Of a DNA stretch of 64,000 bases, positions 27,325-35,588 are shown in pieces. The notes beneath the pieces are model-generated. The model ran no database searches. It worked only from the letters and a program-made list of their open reading frames with translations, and was not told where the DNA came from. Numbering within the stretch: position 1 is the first letter of the stretch; the number at the start of each line of letters is the position of its first letter. The position numbers and the translations under genes are program-made. Source of the DNA: Bacteroidaceae bacterium (GTDB lineage: Bacteria > Bacteroidota > Bacteroidia > Bacteroidales > Bacteroidaceae); NCBI GenBank assembly GCA_017546785.1, contig JAFYRW010000042.1, positions 1-64,000 on the forward strand, read 5' to 3'.

Positions 27325-28108
27325 ATTTGTAGATACACATACGCACCTTTTTGTAGAGGAGTTTGACACCGACCGTGATGCGGCTGTCGAACGTGCCGTA
27401 GTGGCCGGGGTTACCCGCCTGTGTCTGCCTTGCATAAATATTACGAGCATAGAGCCTATAAAGGCAATGTGCGAGAAATATAAAGGAGTGTGCTATCCTA
27501 TGATAGGGCTGCATCCTACCGATGTAAAAGAGGACTATAAGAGCCAATTGTCGCAGATGCGCAGTATGCTCGCTGGGGACAATTCTTTCATTGCCGTAGG
27601 AGAGGTAGGGCTCGACTTTTATTGGGATACGACCTATAGACAGCAGCAGTTCGATGCGCTGGAGGAGCAGATTGCTTGGGCGCGTGAGTTTGACCTTCCG
27701 CTTGTGATACACTCGCGCAGTGCCTCGGATGAATTGTACGAGGTGATGGACAAGCATAGTGGTGAGTCGTTGAGAGGAATCTTCCACTGCTTCTCGGGTG
27801 ATGCCGATGAGGCTCGCCGTTTGTTGTCGCTCGATGGCTTTATGCTTGGCATTGGTGGAACTCTTACATACAAAAAGAGTATATTGCCGTCGGTGCTCAG
27901 GGAGGCTGTTCCTTTGGAGAGGATTGTATTGGAGACCGATTCTCCCTATCTTGCTCCTGTGCCCTTCCGCGGCCGACGCAATGAGAGTGCCTATGTGCCG
28001 CAGATAGCAGAATTCTTGTCAGAAATATATAATGTAAGTGATAAATATATTGCAGAGGTTACAACAGCCAATGCAGAGAGTGTTTTTACTAAAATGATAC
28101 AACTATGA
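27317..28108 (+). CDS. TatD-family metal-dependent hydrolase
   Basis: The 263-residue product is a TatD/YcfH-type amidohydrolase-fold enzyme; characterised members are metal-dependent deoxyribonucleases. Metal ligands are visible in FVDTHTHL (HxH), VGEVGLDFYW (Glu), LVIHSRSA (His), GIFHCFSGD (His) and LETDSPYLAP (Asp). There is no signal peptide. Length is normal. It overlaps the preceding unknown gene by 8 bases and the next gene by 4 bases (ATGA). Confidence 0.92.
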   Translation: MHKFVDTHTHLFVEEFDTDRDAAVERAVVAGVTRLCLPCINITSIEPIKAMCEKYKGVCYPMIGLHPTDVKEDYKSQLSQMRSMLAGDNSFIAVGEVGLDFYWDTTYRQQQFDALEEQIAWAREFDLPLVIHSRSASDELYEVMDKHSGESLRGIFHCFSGDADEARRLLSLDGFMLGIGGTLTYKKSILPSVLREAVPLERIVLETDSPYLAPVPFRGRRNESAYVPQIAEFLSEIYNVSDKYIAEVTTANAESVFTKMIQL

Positions 28109-29172
28109 GAATCGAAAAAATAGACATTTTTGAAAATGCAAAGCGTCCTATAATAGGTGCAGGACCTTGTAGCGCCGAGAGTGAGGAGCAGGTGATGGAG
28201 GTTGCCCGCGAACTTGCCAAACGTGGTGTTACATTCTTCCGCGCGGGAATATGGAAGCCCCGTACAAAGCCTGGCTGCTTCGAGGGAATAGGTACTATTG
28301 GATTACAATGGCTCAAGAGAGTACGCGAGGAGCTATCGTTGCCTGTGGCAACAGAGGTTGCTACTCCTCAGCACGTAGAGCAGGCGCTTGCTGCCGATAT
28401 TGATATTCTTTGGGTGGGAGCACGTACTACCACAAATCCCTTTGCAGTGCAGGATATTGCCGATGCTCTTCGTGGCGTTGATGTCCCCGTGCTTGTGAAG
28501 AACCCCGTAAACCCCGACCTTGAACTATGGATTGGAGCACTCGAACGATTGAATAATGCGGGTATTACACGATTGGGAACAATACACCGAGGCTTCTCCT
28601 CTTATGGTGAGAAGATTTTCCGTAACTCTCCCCAGTGGCAGATTCCTCTCGAACTTAAACGCCGCCTCCCCGAACTTCCTATGATATGCGACCCCAGCCA
28701 CATTGCCGGTAAGCGAGAACTTCTTTCTATACTCTCTCAGGAGGCTATGGACCTTAGCTTCGACGGTCTTATGGTGGAGTCTCACTGTCACCCCGAATGT
28801 GCGCTTAGCGACGGCCGTCAGCAGGTTATTCCCGAGGAGTTGTTTGTGATACTAGACCGCTTGGTGCATCGTTCGCCGCAGACAGACTCTTCTGAAATGT
28901 CGCGCTATCGTACCCTCCTCGACGATGTTGATGCCGAGCTTATGCGTCTGCTTGCCAAACGAATGGAAATTTCGCGCGAGATTGGTGAGGTAAAAAAGGA
29001 GAAGGGCCTTACAGTATTCCAGCCTTACCGCTACAAAGAGACTGTGGAGCGCTTCGCCGAGCATAGTGCGGTGCATCGTCTCGACGCTGAGGCTGTAAAG
29101 GATATTTTCGAGGTTATACACTCTGAGAGTATACGTCAGCAGCTACGCATTGTGAACGACATTAGGGACTAA
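28105..29172 (+). CDS. Bifunctional DAHP synthase / chorismate mutase
   Basis: The 355-residue product joins an N-terminal DAHP synthase of the AroA-beta/KdsA-like class (about 1-255) with a C-terminal AroQ-type chorismate mutase (about 270-350). It thus catalyses the first shikimate step and the branch to phenylalanine/tyrosine. The synthase part has IIGAGPCSAES, FFRAGIWKPRTKPG, VLVKNPVNPD, RGFSSYG and MICDPSHIAG with the metal His. The mutase part shows LLDDVDAELMRLLAKRMEISREIGEVKKEKG. The mutase fusion may give feedback control by prephenate, as known for similar fusions. It follows tatD with an ATGA overlap although the functions seem unrelated. Confidence 0.92.
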   Translation: MRIEKIDIFENAKRPIIGAGPCSAESEEQVMEVARELAKRGVTFFRAGIWKPRTKPGCFEGIGTIGLQWLKRVREELSLPVATEVATPQHVEQALAADIDILWVGARTTTNPFAVQDIADALRGVDVPVLVKNPVNPDLELWIGALERLNNAGITRLGTIHRGFSSYGEKIFRNSPQWQIPLELKRRLPELPMICDPSHIAGKRELLSILSQEAMDLSFDGLMVESHCHPECALSDGRQQVIPEELFVILDRLVHRSPQTDSSEMSRYRTLLDDVDAELMRLLAKRMEISREIGEVKKEKGLTVFQPYRYKETVERFAEHSAVHRLDAEAVKDIFEVIHSESIRQQLRIVNDIRD

Positions 29173-29186
29173 CCCGATGATAATAC

Positions 29187-29225
29187 AAAAGATACGCAAA
29201 AATACTTTTTGCGTATCTTTTTTTT
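29187..29225 (+). terminator. Terminator after DAHP synthase/chorismate mutase
   Basis: A 16-bp perfect stem (29187-29202 with 29206-29221), loop TAC, then T residues, starting 14 bases after the stop at 29172. Confidence 0.8.
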
Positions 29226-29236
29226 ATATACATTTG
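29208..29236 (+). promoter_or_regulatory. Probable promoter of the B12 operon
   Basis: TACATTTG (29229-29236) fully matches TAnnTTTG and sits just ahead of the cobalamin riboswitch. A TTTG at 29208-29211 could be the -33 box at a short spacing of 17; it lies within the preceding terminator stem. Confidence 0.45.
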
Positions 29237-29249
29237 CACTGTCTTGTTC

Positions 29250-29412
29250 TGCAATAAGTTCCCTTTGGGAACGCAGATTAAAAGGGAATCAGGTGAGAGT
29301 CCTGTACAGTCCCGCTGCTGTAAGCTCTATATGGGTTCCGTCAATCGAAAAGCCACTGCCTTTGGGTGGGAAGGAGACGGAACAGAGTAAGTCAGAAGAC
29401 CTGCAAGACGAG
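29250..29412 (+). ncRNA. Cobalamin (B12) riboswitch
   Basis: The 5' leader of btuB carries the hallmark pieces of a cobalamin riboswitch in order. These are a first hairpin near 29260-29272 (GTTCCCTTTGGGAAC), GGGAATCAGGTGAGAGTCCTG (29284-29304), CAGTCCCGCTGCTGTAAG (29307-29324), AGCCACTGCCTTTGGGTGGGAAGG (29351-29374), and a B12 box-like GTCAGAAGACCTGC (29391-29404). The aptamer ends about 65 bases before the ATG at 29476. I see no strong terminator in that interval, so control is more likely at translation initiation, with repression when B12 is plentiful. Confidence 0.93.
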
Positions 29413-29475
29413 TCAATTGCCTATATTGCTTTCGAGGAAGAGCACAGGTCATTGTTGTATTTCAATGTTTTTTGT

Positions 29476-31458
29476 ATGCGAATATTTCGCATTCCGTTGG
29501 TAGCCTTAGTGGGGTGTATTCTCTCTATTGTTTCTGTGTGTAGAGCATACTCGCAGGATAATAGCGGGGTGCTTATGCTCGACTCGTTGCTTGTAACCGG
29601 GCTGCGTAAAAGCTTGCACGATGCTTCGGTGCCGGTGCAGACTCTCTCTGCGGATGCATTGGAGAGGATAGGAGCAACCAATGTGGGTGACGCGCTCAAG
29701 CATATGAGCGGTGTTGCCATAAAGGATTATGGCGGAATAGGAGGTATAAAGAGTGTCTCCATTCGTGGAATGGGAGCGCATCATACTGCGGTGTTCTACG
29801 ATGGAGTGGCAATAGGCGACTGTCAGAGTGGGCAAATAGACGTTGGCCGTTTCTCTACCGAAAATATTTCTCTGCTGCAATTGACTATTGGACAGAATGA
29901 TGATATTTATCAAACGGCGCGAATGTTTGCCTCGGCGGGAACGGTGGCAATGGATACAAAAATACCATACGCGAATATCCTTAAGATTGGCGCCTCGGCA
30001 GCCTCTTTCGAGACAAATAAGGCTTATATAAACGGAGCGGCCCTGTTGGGCAATTCGTGGCGTGCCTCTCTCTTTGCCGACTATACATCTACTGCCGGCA
30101 ATTATAAATTCAGCATTCCCAGCGGAAAGGAGCAGATAGTTGCTGTGCGTAATAATTCTGACGTTGATATTTATCGTGGAGAGATTAACACCGCCTGGGA
30201 GAATGATTCACATTCGTTGCGTGCAAAATTGTACTCTTATTATTCGCATCGCGGAATACCCGGCGCAGTCATTGTGGATAATCCTATCAGTAGCGAAAGG
30301 TTGGAGAATACCAATATTTTCGGGCAGCTCTTCTACGAGTATGCTCCTAACTATTCTCTAAAGATGAAGGCAACGTTTAAGCATAATTATAATTACGACA
30401 AGAATATTCTGCCACGTTCGGCCGGAACAATCGAGGAGTATTGCTACCGACAGCAAGAGAGCGATGCTTCTTATACAATAAAATGGTCGCCATACTTTCT
30501 CTATGGCCTCTCCGTCGCATTCAGCGAGGAGCTATCCTATAACAAATTACAGGCAAAGAATAACTCTCTGATGCCATCGGACCCCAGCCGCCTGACCTCT
30601 TTGTCGGTGCTTAGCGCCCGTTACGGCTATAAATGGTTTACAGCCACAGCCTCGTTGCTCTTCACTTATGCCAATGAGCGTGTCTCTGCATCCTATACTG
30701 TTCCCAACCGCAGGAGATTCTCTCCGTCGCTGTCGATGGTGCTTACTCCTTTTGGCAATAATTTCTCTATGCGTCTCTCCTATAAGGATATTTTCAGGCT
30801 GCCAACATTCAACGACCTATATTATCGCGATCTTGGCAATTATAGACTGCTGCCCGAGAAGAGCCGTATGTTCAATATGGGAGCGCAATATTCAAAAGAG
30901 GAATTTGGTTGCTTTAAATATGTGAATATATCGCTCGATGGTTACTATGGGCGTGTCGAGGATAAGATTGTGGCTACCCCTGGAATATTCGTGTGGAAGA
31001 TGAGCAATGTGGATAATGTCTCACTCTGCGGTGCCGATGCTAATCTTTCGTCGCTTGTAGAGCTTTATAAGAACATAGGGCTTAATGTCACTGCCGCATA
31101 TAGCTTTATGAGGGCTGTGGATGCAACAGAAGGCTCTTTGGTCAAAGGGCATCAGATAATATATACTCCTCTGCATTCGGGCTCTCTGTCGGCAGTGTTG
31201 CAGACTCCGTATGTGTCGGTAGGCTATAATATGCTGTGGAGCGGTAAGCGCTACCGTCTACCACAAAATATTTCCTCCAACATTGTGAATGGATACTCCG
31301 ACCACTCACTGTGGCTAGCCCGAGATTGGGAATTATCGGGATATACTCTTACATCAAGAATTGATGTGATGAATATCGGTGGCACTACATACGAAATTAT
31401 CAGATATTATCCTATGCCGGGACGTAGCTGGCGCTTGTCATTCAATCTTAAACTTTAA
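29476..31458 (+). CDS. btuB: BtuB-like TonB-dependent cobalamin receptor
   Basis: The start is the ATG at 29476, because an open frame that begins at 29209 runs through the riboswitch. The product is about 660 residues. It has a signal peptide (MRIFRIPLVALVGCILSIVSVCRAYSQ), a TonB-box-like DSLLVTGLRKS, a plug domain (about 45-150, with SIRGMGAHHTAVFYDGVAIGDCQSGQID) and a 22-strand barrel ending RSWRLSFNLKL. The receptor family alone does not define the ligand. The riboswitch and the BtuG/F/C genes downstream support B12 or related corrinoids. btuG begins 13 bases after the stop. Confidence 0.9.
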   Translation: MRIFRIPLVALVGCILSIVSVCRAYSQDNSGVLMLDSLLVTGLRKSLHDASVPVQTLSADALERIGATNVGDALKHMSGVAIKDYGGIGGIKSVSIRGMGAHHTAVFYDGVAIGDCQSGQIDVGRFSTENISLLQLTIGQNDDIYQTARMFASAGTVAMDTKIPYANILKIGASAASFETNKAYINGAALLGNSWRASLFADYTSTAGNYKFSIPSGKEQIVAVRNNSDVDIYRGEINTAWENDSHSLRAKLYSYYSHRGIPGAVIVDNPISSERLENTNIFGQLFYEYAPNYSLKMKATFKHNYNYDKNILPRSAGTIEEYCYRQQESDASYTIKWSPYFLYGLSVAFSEELSYNKLQAKNNSLMPSDPSRLTSLSVLSARYGYKWFTATASLLFTYANERVSASYTVPNRRRFSPSLSMVLTPFGNNFSMRLSYKDIFRLPTFNDLYYRDLGNYRLLPEKSRMFNMGAQYSKEEFGCFKYVNISLDGYYGRVEDKIVATPGIFVWKMSNVDNVSLCGADANLSSLVELYKNIGLNVTAAYSFMRAVDATEGSLVKGHQIIYTPLHSGSLSAVLQTPYVSVGYNMLWSGKRYRLPQNISSNIVNGYSDHSLWLARDWELSGYTLTSRIDVMNIGGTTYEIIRYYPMPGRSWRLSFNLKL

Positions 31459-31471
31459 CAAGATAAAAAAT

Positions 31472-32566
31472 ATGATCGTGAAAAAAATATTCGTTTTTTT
31501 GCAGATTGCACTTTTGTCGCTATCGTTTGGAATCTTTGCTGTTGCCTGTGATAATGGTAATGAGGGTGATTATGACAGCGGTGATATATTGCCTGTCGAT
31601 AATATATGCTATGTTCTTAACAACGGCAATTGGGGTGGTAATGATGCCAGCATACAGCATTATGATATCTCGACAGGTATTGCAACGTTAGGAGATTCAC
31701 AGAATAATATTTTTGTTCTTCAGAATGGTAGTCTGTTGGGCGACCTTGCGCAGAGTATGCTGTGGATTGGTAATAAGCTCTTTGTGGCGGTTGGCGGCTC
31801 ACAGAAATTGGAGATTCTCGACACACAGGGTAAGCGCTTGCGTGAATATTACTCTTACAGCGAGATTGGTGCGACTCCTCGAATGATTACTACCGATGGC
31901 AATAATGTTTACGTAACAAATTACGATGGCAACGTATATGTGTACGATGCAGTTACTGCCGATTATATAAGAAAAATATCTGTTGGTGTGCGTCCCGAGG
32001 GCATAAGCTACTACGATGGTTATCTTGTCGTAAATAATTCGGGTACTTTATGGGCTTATGATGGCACGGTGAGTATAATATCGCTCGAGAGTGGAGAGGA
32101 AAACACTATACCGCTTGTGAATCCCTACACTGCGAGTGTGGTGTGTAACGGCAAGATTTATATAATAGATGGCGGTAATTATAATGATATCCCGTCTGAT
32201 ATTTATTGTATCTCTCCTAGAGAGGGTATTGCTACTCCACTAGGAATAAGCGCCTCGGCAATTGCTGCATACAATAATACACTCTATTATGTAAATAATG
32301 AATGGAACTACGAGATAAATGATAATGTTGCTTCACCGCTTTATGCGTTGGACGTTGTTACCGGCGAGAAGAGAGAATTTCTTTCTGCTTCTAAAATGAA
32401 GAATGTGAATAGTTTATCGGTTAATCCCGAGACTGGAGACATTTATATTGGTTATAGTACCGCTTATGGTGTTCTTGGTTTTATGCGTATCTATGATACC
32501 AATGGCGTAGAGCGTGGAATGTTTACTGCAGGATATTATCCCGGTGGAGCCTATTTTAAGAACTGA
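31472..32566 (+). CDS. btuG: BtuG-like surface B12-binding beta-propeller lipoprotein
   Basis: The start is at the ATG at 31472 (MIVKKIFVFLQIAL...); an in-frame start at 31379 lies inside btuB. The 364-residue product has lipobox AVAC (Cys26), an acidic surface-export-like stretch after the Cys, and a repeated beta pattern (YVTNYDGNVYVYDAVT, YYDGYLVVNN, NGKIYIIDGG, NNTLYYVNNEW). This fits a propeller of about seven blades, DUF5074-like. In Bacteroides, BtuG binds B12 very tightly outside the cell and hands it to BtuB. Position between btuB and btuF supports the same role. Confidence 0.85.
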   Translation: MIVKKIFVFLQIALLSLSFGIFAVACDNGNEGDYDSGDILPVDNICYVLNNGNWGGNDASIQHYDISTGIATLGDSQNNIFVLQNGSLLGDLAQSMLWIGNKLFVAVGGSQKLEILDTQGKRLREYYSYSEIGATPRMITTDGNNVYVTNYDGNVYVYDAVTADYIRKISVGVRPEGISYYDGYLVVNNSGTLWAYDGTVSIISLESGEENTIPLVNPYTASVVCNGKIYIIDGGNYNDIPSDIYCISPREGIATPLGISASAIAAYNNTLYYVNNEWNYEINDNVASPLYALDVVTGEKREFLSASKMKNVNSLSVNPETGDIYIGYSTAYGVLGFMRIYDTNGVERGMFTAGYYPGGAYFKN

Positions 32567-32567
32567 T

Positions 32568-33704
32568 ATGCTGAAAAATATACGATTCTTCCTTTTAATG
32601 CTTGTAGCGGCATTCATCTTGCCGCTGAGTATCTCTTGTGTTAATGATAGACAGGAGTGTCTAATTGTTGGCGATTCTATAGATATTCGTCACGCTACCT
32701 TGTTGAATATTGTGGAGTGTGACGGTTACAGTGTCGCCGATATTAAGAATCCCTGGAAAGAGGGGCTGTTGCACCGTTATATTTTGCTACCCAAAGGTGA
32801 GCCTCTGCCGCAGTCGCTACCCTCTGGGACAATATTACGTGTGCCTCTCGACAGCATTATCCTCTTTTCTACTGTTCACTCCGAACTTATATGCAATTTA
32901 GGTTGCGCAGCCACAGTAGTTGGTGTTTGTGAAGCGCAGTATATGACTCAACCTACTATTGCCTATGGAGTGAAAAAGGGTGAGATATTGGATTGTGGTA
33001 GTAGTCTTAATGTTGATATAGAAAAAGTTATGCAGCTACAGCCACAGGCTGTGTGGGTGCTACCCTACGAGAATGGCGGCTATGGTAAATTGGGCAAGCT
33101 CTCTTTGCCGCTAGTGGAGTGTGTCGAATATATGGAGAGTTCTCCTTTGGGCGGAGCAGAGTGGATGCGCTTTTATGGCCGTCTGATGGGTAGAGCGGCA
33201 GACTCCGACTCCCTGTTTGCTTTTGTCGAGAGCCGCTATATGCAGCTACGCGACAGTGTGAGCCGCTGCAGCAGTCGTCCGACGCTGTTGTGCGAACTTA
33301 AGAGCAGTTCGGCGTGGTATGTTCCTGGTGGTACAAGCACAATAGGACAGCTTTATTCCGATGCAGGCGCCGACTATCTTTTTGCCGATTACAAGCAGAG
33401 TGGCTCGGTGCCTCTTGCCTTTGAGACTATTCTTGACAAGGCTGCAACTGCCGATTTTTGGCTGTTGAAATATGGCGGAAAGGAAAAGTCTTATTCGTCG
33501 CTGCTTGAGGAATTCGGGGGATATAAACATATTAAGGCTTTTGAGCAAAGAAACATATACGCTTGTGCGCTGGATAAAAAACGCTTTTACGAGGAGACTC
33601 CTTTCAGGCCCGATATTCTGCTTGAGGAGCTTGCCGCGATTTTTCATCCTGAACTTTTTGTGAATCATTCACTACGCTATTATGAGAAACTACAGGAAAA
33701 ATAA
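32568..33704 (+). CDS. btuF: BtuF-like periplasmic cobalamin-binding lipoprotein
   Basis: The ATG at 32568 follows the btuG stop by one base; an earlier in-frame start at 32514 is inside btuG. The 378-residue product has lipobox SISC (Cys24) and a class III periplasmic binding-protein fold. The first lobe has VPLDSIILFSTVHSELICNLG and VDIEKVMQLQPQAVWVLP, then a long linking helix, and the second lobe has YVPGGTSTIGQLYSDAGADYLFADY. It should deliver B12 from BtuB to the BtuC permease. The FecB/BtuF family also serves iron chelates; the riboswitch context decides for B12. Confidence 0.88.
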   Translation: MLKNIRFFLLMLVAAFILPLSISCVNDRQECLIVGDSIDIRHATLLNIVECDGYSVADIKNPWKEGLLHRYILLPKGEPLPQSLPSGTILRVPLDSIILFSTVHSELICNLGCAATVVGVCEAQYMTQPTIAYGVKKGEILDCGSSLNVDIEKVMQLQPQAVWVLPYENGGYGKLGKLSLPLVECVEYMESSPLGGAEWMRFYGRLMGRAADSDSLFAFVESRYMQLRDSVSRCSSRPTLLCELKSSSAWYVPGGTSTIGQLYSDAGADYLFADYKQSGSVPLAFETILDKAATADFWLLKYGGKEKSYSSLLEEFGGYKHIKAFEQRNIYACALDKKRFYEETPFRPDILLEELAAIFHPELFVNHSLRYYEKLQEK

Positions 33705-34716
33705 ATATGTGACAGCAACGGTTGCCGTATCGATACTGTTGCTGCTACTTTTTGTCGCCAATATTTTCTATGGCTCGGTAAATATCCCTTTTGCCGACGT
33801 TGCCGATATATTGATGGGTGGCGAGGGTGAACGTGCCGGCTGGCGTCTTATAGTCATTGAGACTCGTTTGCCACAGGCTGTTACCGCTATGCTAGCAGGA
33901 ATGGCTCTTGCTACGGCCGGTCTTATGCTACAGACTCTCTTCAATAATCCATTGGCAAGCCCCGAGGTTTTTGGAGTAAACAGTGGCGCGGGGCTTGGCG
34001 TCGCTATTGTAATGTTGTTGCTGCAGGGCTCTTTCACGGCGGGAGATATTTCGTTGGGTGGCTATATGGCACTGCTCTCGGGGGCTTTCATAGGCGCTCT
34101 TTTTATAATAGCAATAATATTGGGCCTCTCTACCTGGTTGCGAAGCAATATCTATCTGCTTATTGCCGGCCTTGCAGTGAGCTATCTTGCATCGGCTGTA
34201 ATATCGTTACTCAACTATTTCTCTACTGCCGAGGGGGTACACTCGTACTTAATATGGGGAATGGGCAATTTTGGTGGTGTATCGTTGGAGCAACTTCCTT
34301 TCTATTCGTTGTTGCTCATTCTTGCTCTGTTATTCTCGCTGCTTATGATGAAACCACTGAATGCCCTATTGTTGGGTGATGTCTATGCTGCGAATCTTGG
34401 AATAAAGACAAAATATATACGAGGAATATTGCTTGCACTTACCGGTCTGCTGACGGCTGCCGTTACAGCCTATTGCGGACCAATATCATTCATAGGCCTT
34501 GCAGTGCCGCATTTTGCGCGTCTGATATTGCGTACCAACAACCATATTTATCTTTTGCCGACAACAATACTCGTAGGCGCTGCCGTGGCATTGCTCTGTA
34601 ATCTGATATGTCAGCTTCCGGGCGATAGCGGTCTTATTCCTTTAGGAGCAATAACTCCTCTTATAGGAGCACCCATCATTTTGTATATTGTGCTACGCGA
34701 CAGAGGACTGAAATAG
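33682..34716 (+). CDS. btuC: BtuC-like FecCD-family ABC permease
   Basis: The 344-residue product has about ten hydrophobic helices with family marks RLPQAVTAMLAGMALATAGLMLQTLFNNPLASPEVFGVNSGAG, WGMGNFGG, and the ATPase-contacting late segment GPISFIGLAVPHFAR. The ATG at 33682 overlaps btuF by 23 bases. A GTG at 33709, preceded by AGGAAA, is an alternative start. It forms the inner-membrane channel for B12. No ATP-binding subunit gene follows: 34717-34829 is non-coding and the next genes are cytochrome maturation genes. The ATPase must be supplied from elsewhere. Confidence 0.9.
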   Translation: MRNYRKNKYVTATVAVSILLLLLFVANIFYGSVNIPFADVADILMGGEGERAGWRLIVIETRLPQAVTAMLAGMALATAGLMLQTLFNNPLASPEVFGVNSGAGLGVAIVMLLLQGSFTAGDISLGGYMALLSGAFIGALFIIAIILGLSTWLRSNIYLLIAGLAVSYLASAVISLLNYFSTAEGVHSYLIWGMGNFGGVSLEQLPFYSLLLILALLFSLLMMKPLNALLLGDVYAANLGIKTKYIRGILLALTGLLTAAVTAYCGPISFIGLAVPHFARLILRTNNHIYLLPTTILVGAAVALLCNLICQLPGDSGLIPLGAITPLIGAPIILYIVLRDRGLK

Positions 34717-34776
34717 AGCTTTTGCATTCGAAAAGTGTTGGTATTTGTTAAACAACATTGAGTTTTAAGTAAAAAA

Positions 34777-34807
34777 TTTGTAATTACTTCGAAAGTTCCT
34801 ATATTCG
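34777..34807 (+). promoter_or_regulatory. Promoter of the cytochrome maturation/peroxidase operon
   Basis: TTTG (34777-34780), 19 bases, then TATATTCG (34800-34807): a good Bacteroidota promoter with one -7 mismatch, 22 bases before the ATG at 34830. A five-codon frame (ATG at 34820) lies between and may be accidental. Confidence 0.6.
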
Positions 34808-34829
34808 CGCATTCATTCTATGAGAACAT

Positions 34830-35588
34830 ATGAGTAGCGCATACTTTCTCTCATTTATGGCATTTCCTTTGAATGTCATCTTTGCTTCTGTTTGGATTAT
34901 ACTGCTTGTTTGGCTGTATAGACAGAAAAGGGGAGGACATCTGATGCGTTTTATGCTATCGACCAAAGCAACAGTCATTGCAATAGCCATTGTTGTGCTT
35001 GGAGCATTGGGCGTTGCCTTTATCCCCGATTTTACTACCCATCCTTTGTTTATTGTAGCCCTGCTGTTCGTGCAGAGTGTGATATTGCTTGTAACTATAC
35101 GTGGATGGCGTCGCGGTAAAAAGATTCGTTGGCGTTTCGTGCTTAATCACGCAGGACTGTGGCTGGCTCTTTTTGCCGGATTCTGGGGTGCCGCCGACTC
35201 GCAGACTCTGCGTGTGCCTGTGTCACGAGATAAGGAGACACGCGAGGCTTACTATCAGAATGGAGTGGTGACTTATCTCGATTATACCATCAGACTGAAC
35301 GATTTTTGTGTGGAATATTTCTCCAATGGAGCCCCTTCGCACTATGAGGCTAATCTTATAATAGACTCCGATATAGTGGCTGTAACGGTCAATAATCCCT
35401 ATTCCCGCTCTTTGGGCGAGGATATTTATCTTGTAGGTTACGACGTTACCAAAGGTTCCGACAGTCAATATTGTATATTGCAGATAGTGCGTGAGCCGTG
35501 GGAAAAATGTGTCTATATAGGAATTCTTATGATGCTCTCCGGTGCGCTTATGCTTTTTATAAATGGTCCAAAAACAGATAAAAGATGA
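34830..35588 (+). CDS. ResB-like cytochrome c biogenesis protein (short)
   Basis: The 252-residue product has three to four N-terminal membrane helices, with the ResB-type segment FVLNHAGLWLALFAGFWGAAD holding a candidate haem-ligand His. A periplasmic beta-domain (about 130-220, VTYLDYTIRLNDFCVEYFSNGAPSHYEANLII) and a final helix before the C-terminus follow. In system II, ResB and CcsA together export and attach haem to CxxCH sites. It is shorter than typical ResB proteins (400 or more). The 4-base overlap with the CcsA gene and the multihaem protein downstream support the call. Confidence 0.75.
   Translation: MSSAYFLSFMAFPLNVIFASVWIILLVWLYRQKRGGHLMRFMLSTKATVIAIAIVVLGALGVAFIPDFTTHPLFIVALLFVQSVILLVTIRGWRRGKKIRWRFVLNHAGLWLALFAGFWGAADSQTLRVPVSRDKETREAYYQNGVVTYLDYTIRLNDFCVEYFSNGAPSHYEANLIIDSDIVAVTVNNPYSRSLGEDIYLVGYDVTKGSDSQYCILQIVREPWEKCVYIGILMMLSGALMLFINGPKTDKR

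Noticed and set aside
29209-29475. N-terminal extension of the btuB frame by 89 codons
   Set aside because: The stretch is the terminator tail, promoter and cobalamin riboswitch; a proper signal peptide starts at 29476.
34820-34834. Five-codon leader frame before the ResB-like gene
   Set aside because: Too short to support as a peptide; no regulatory hairpins around it.
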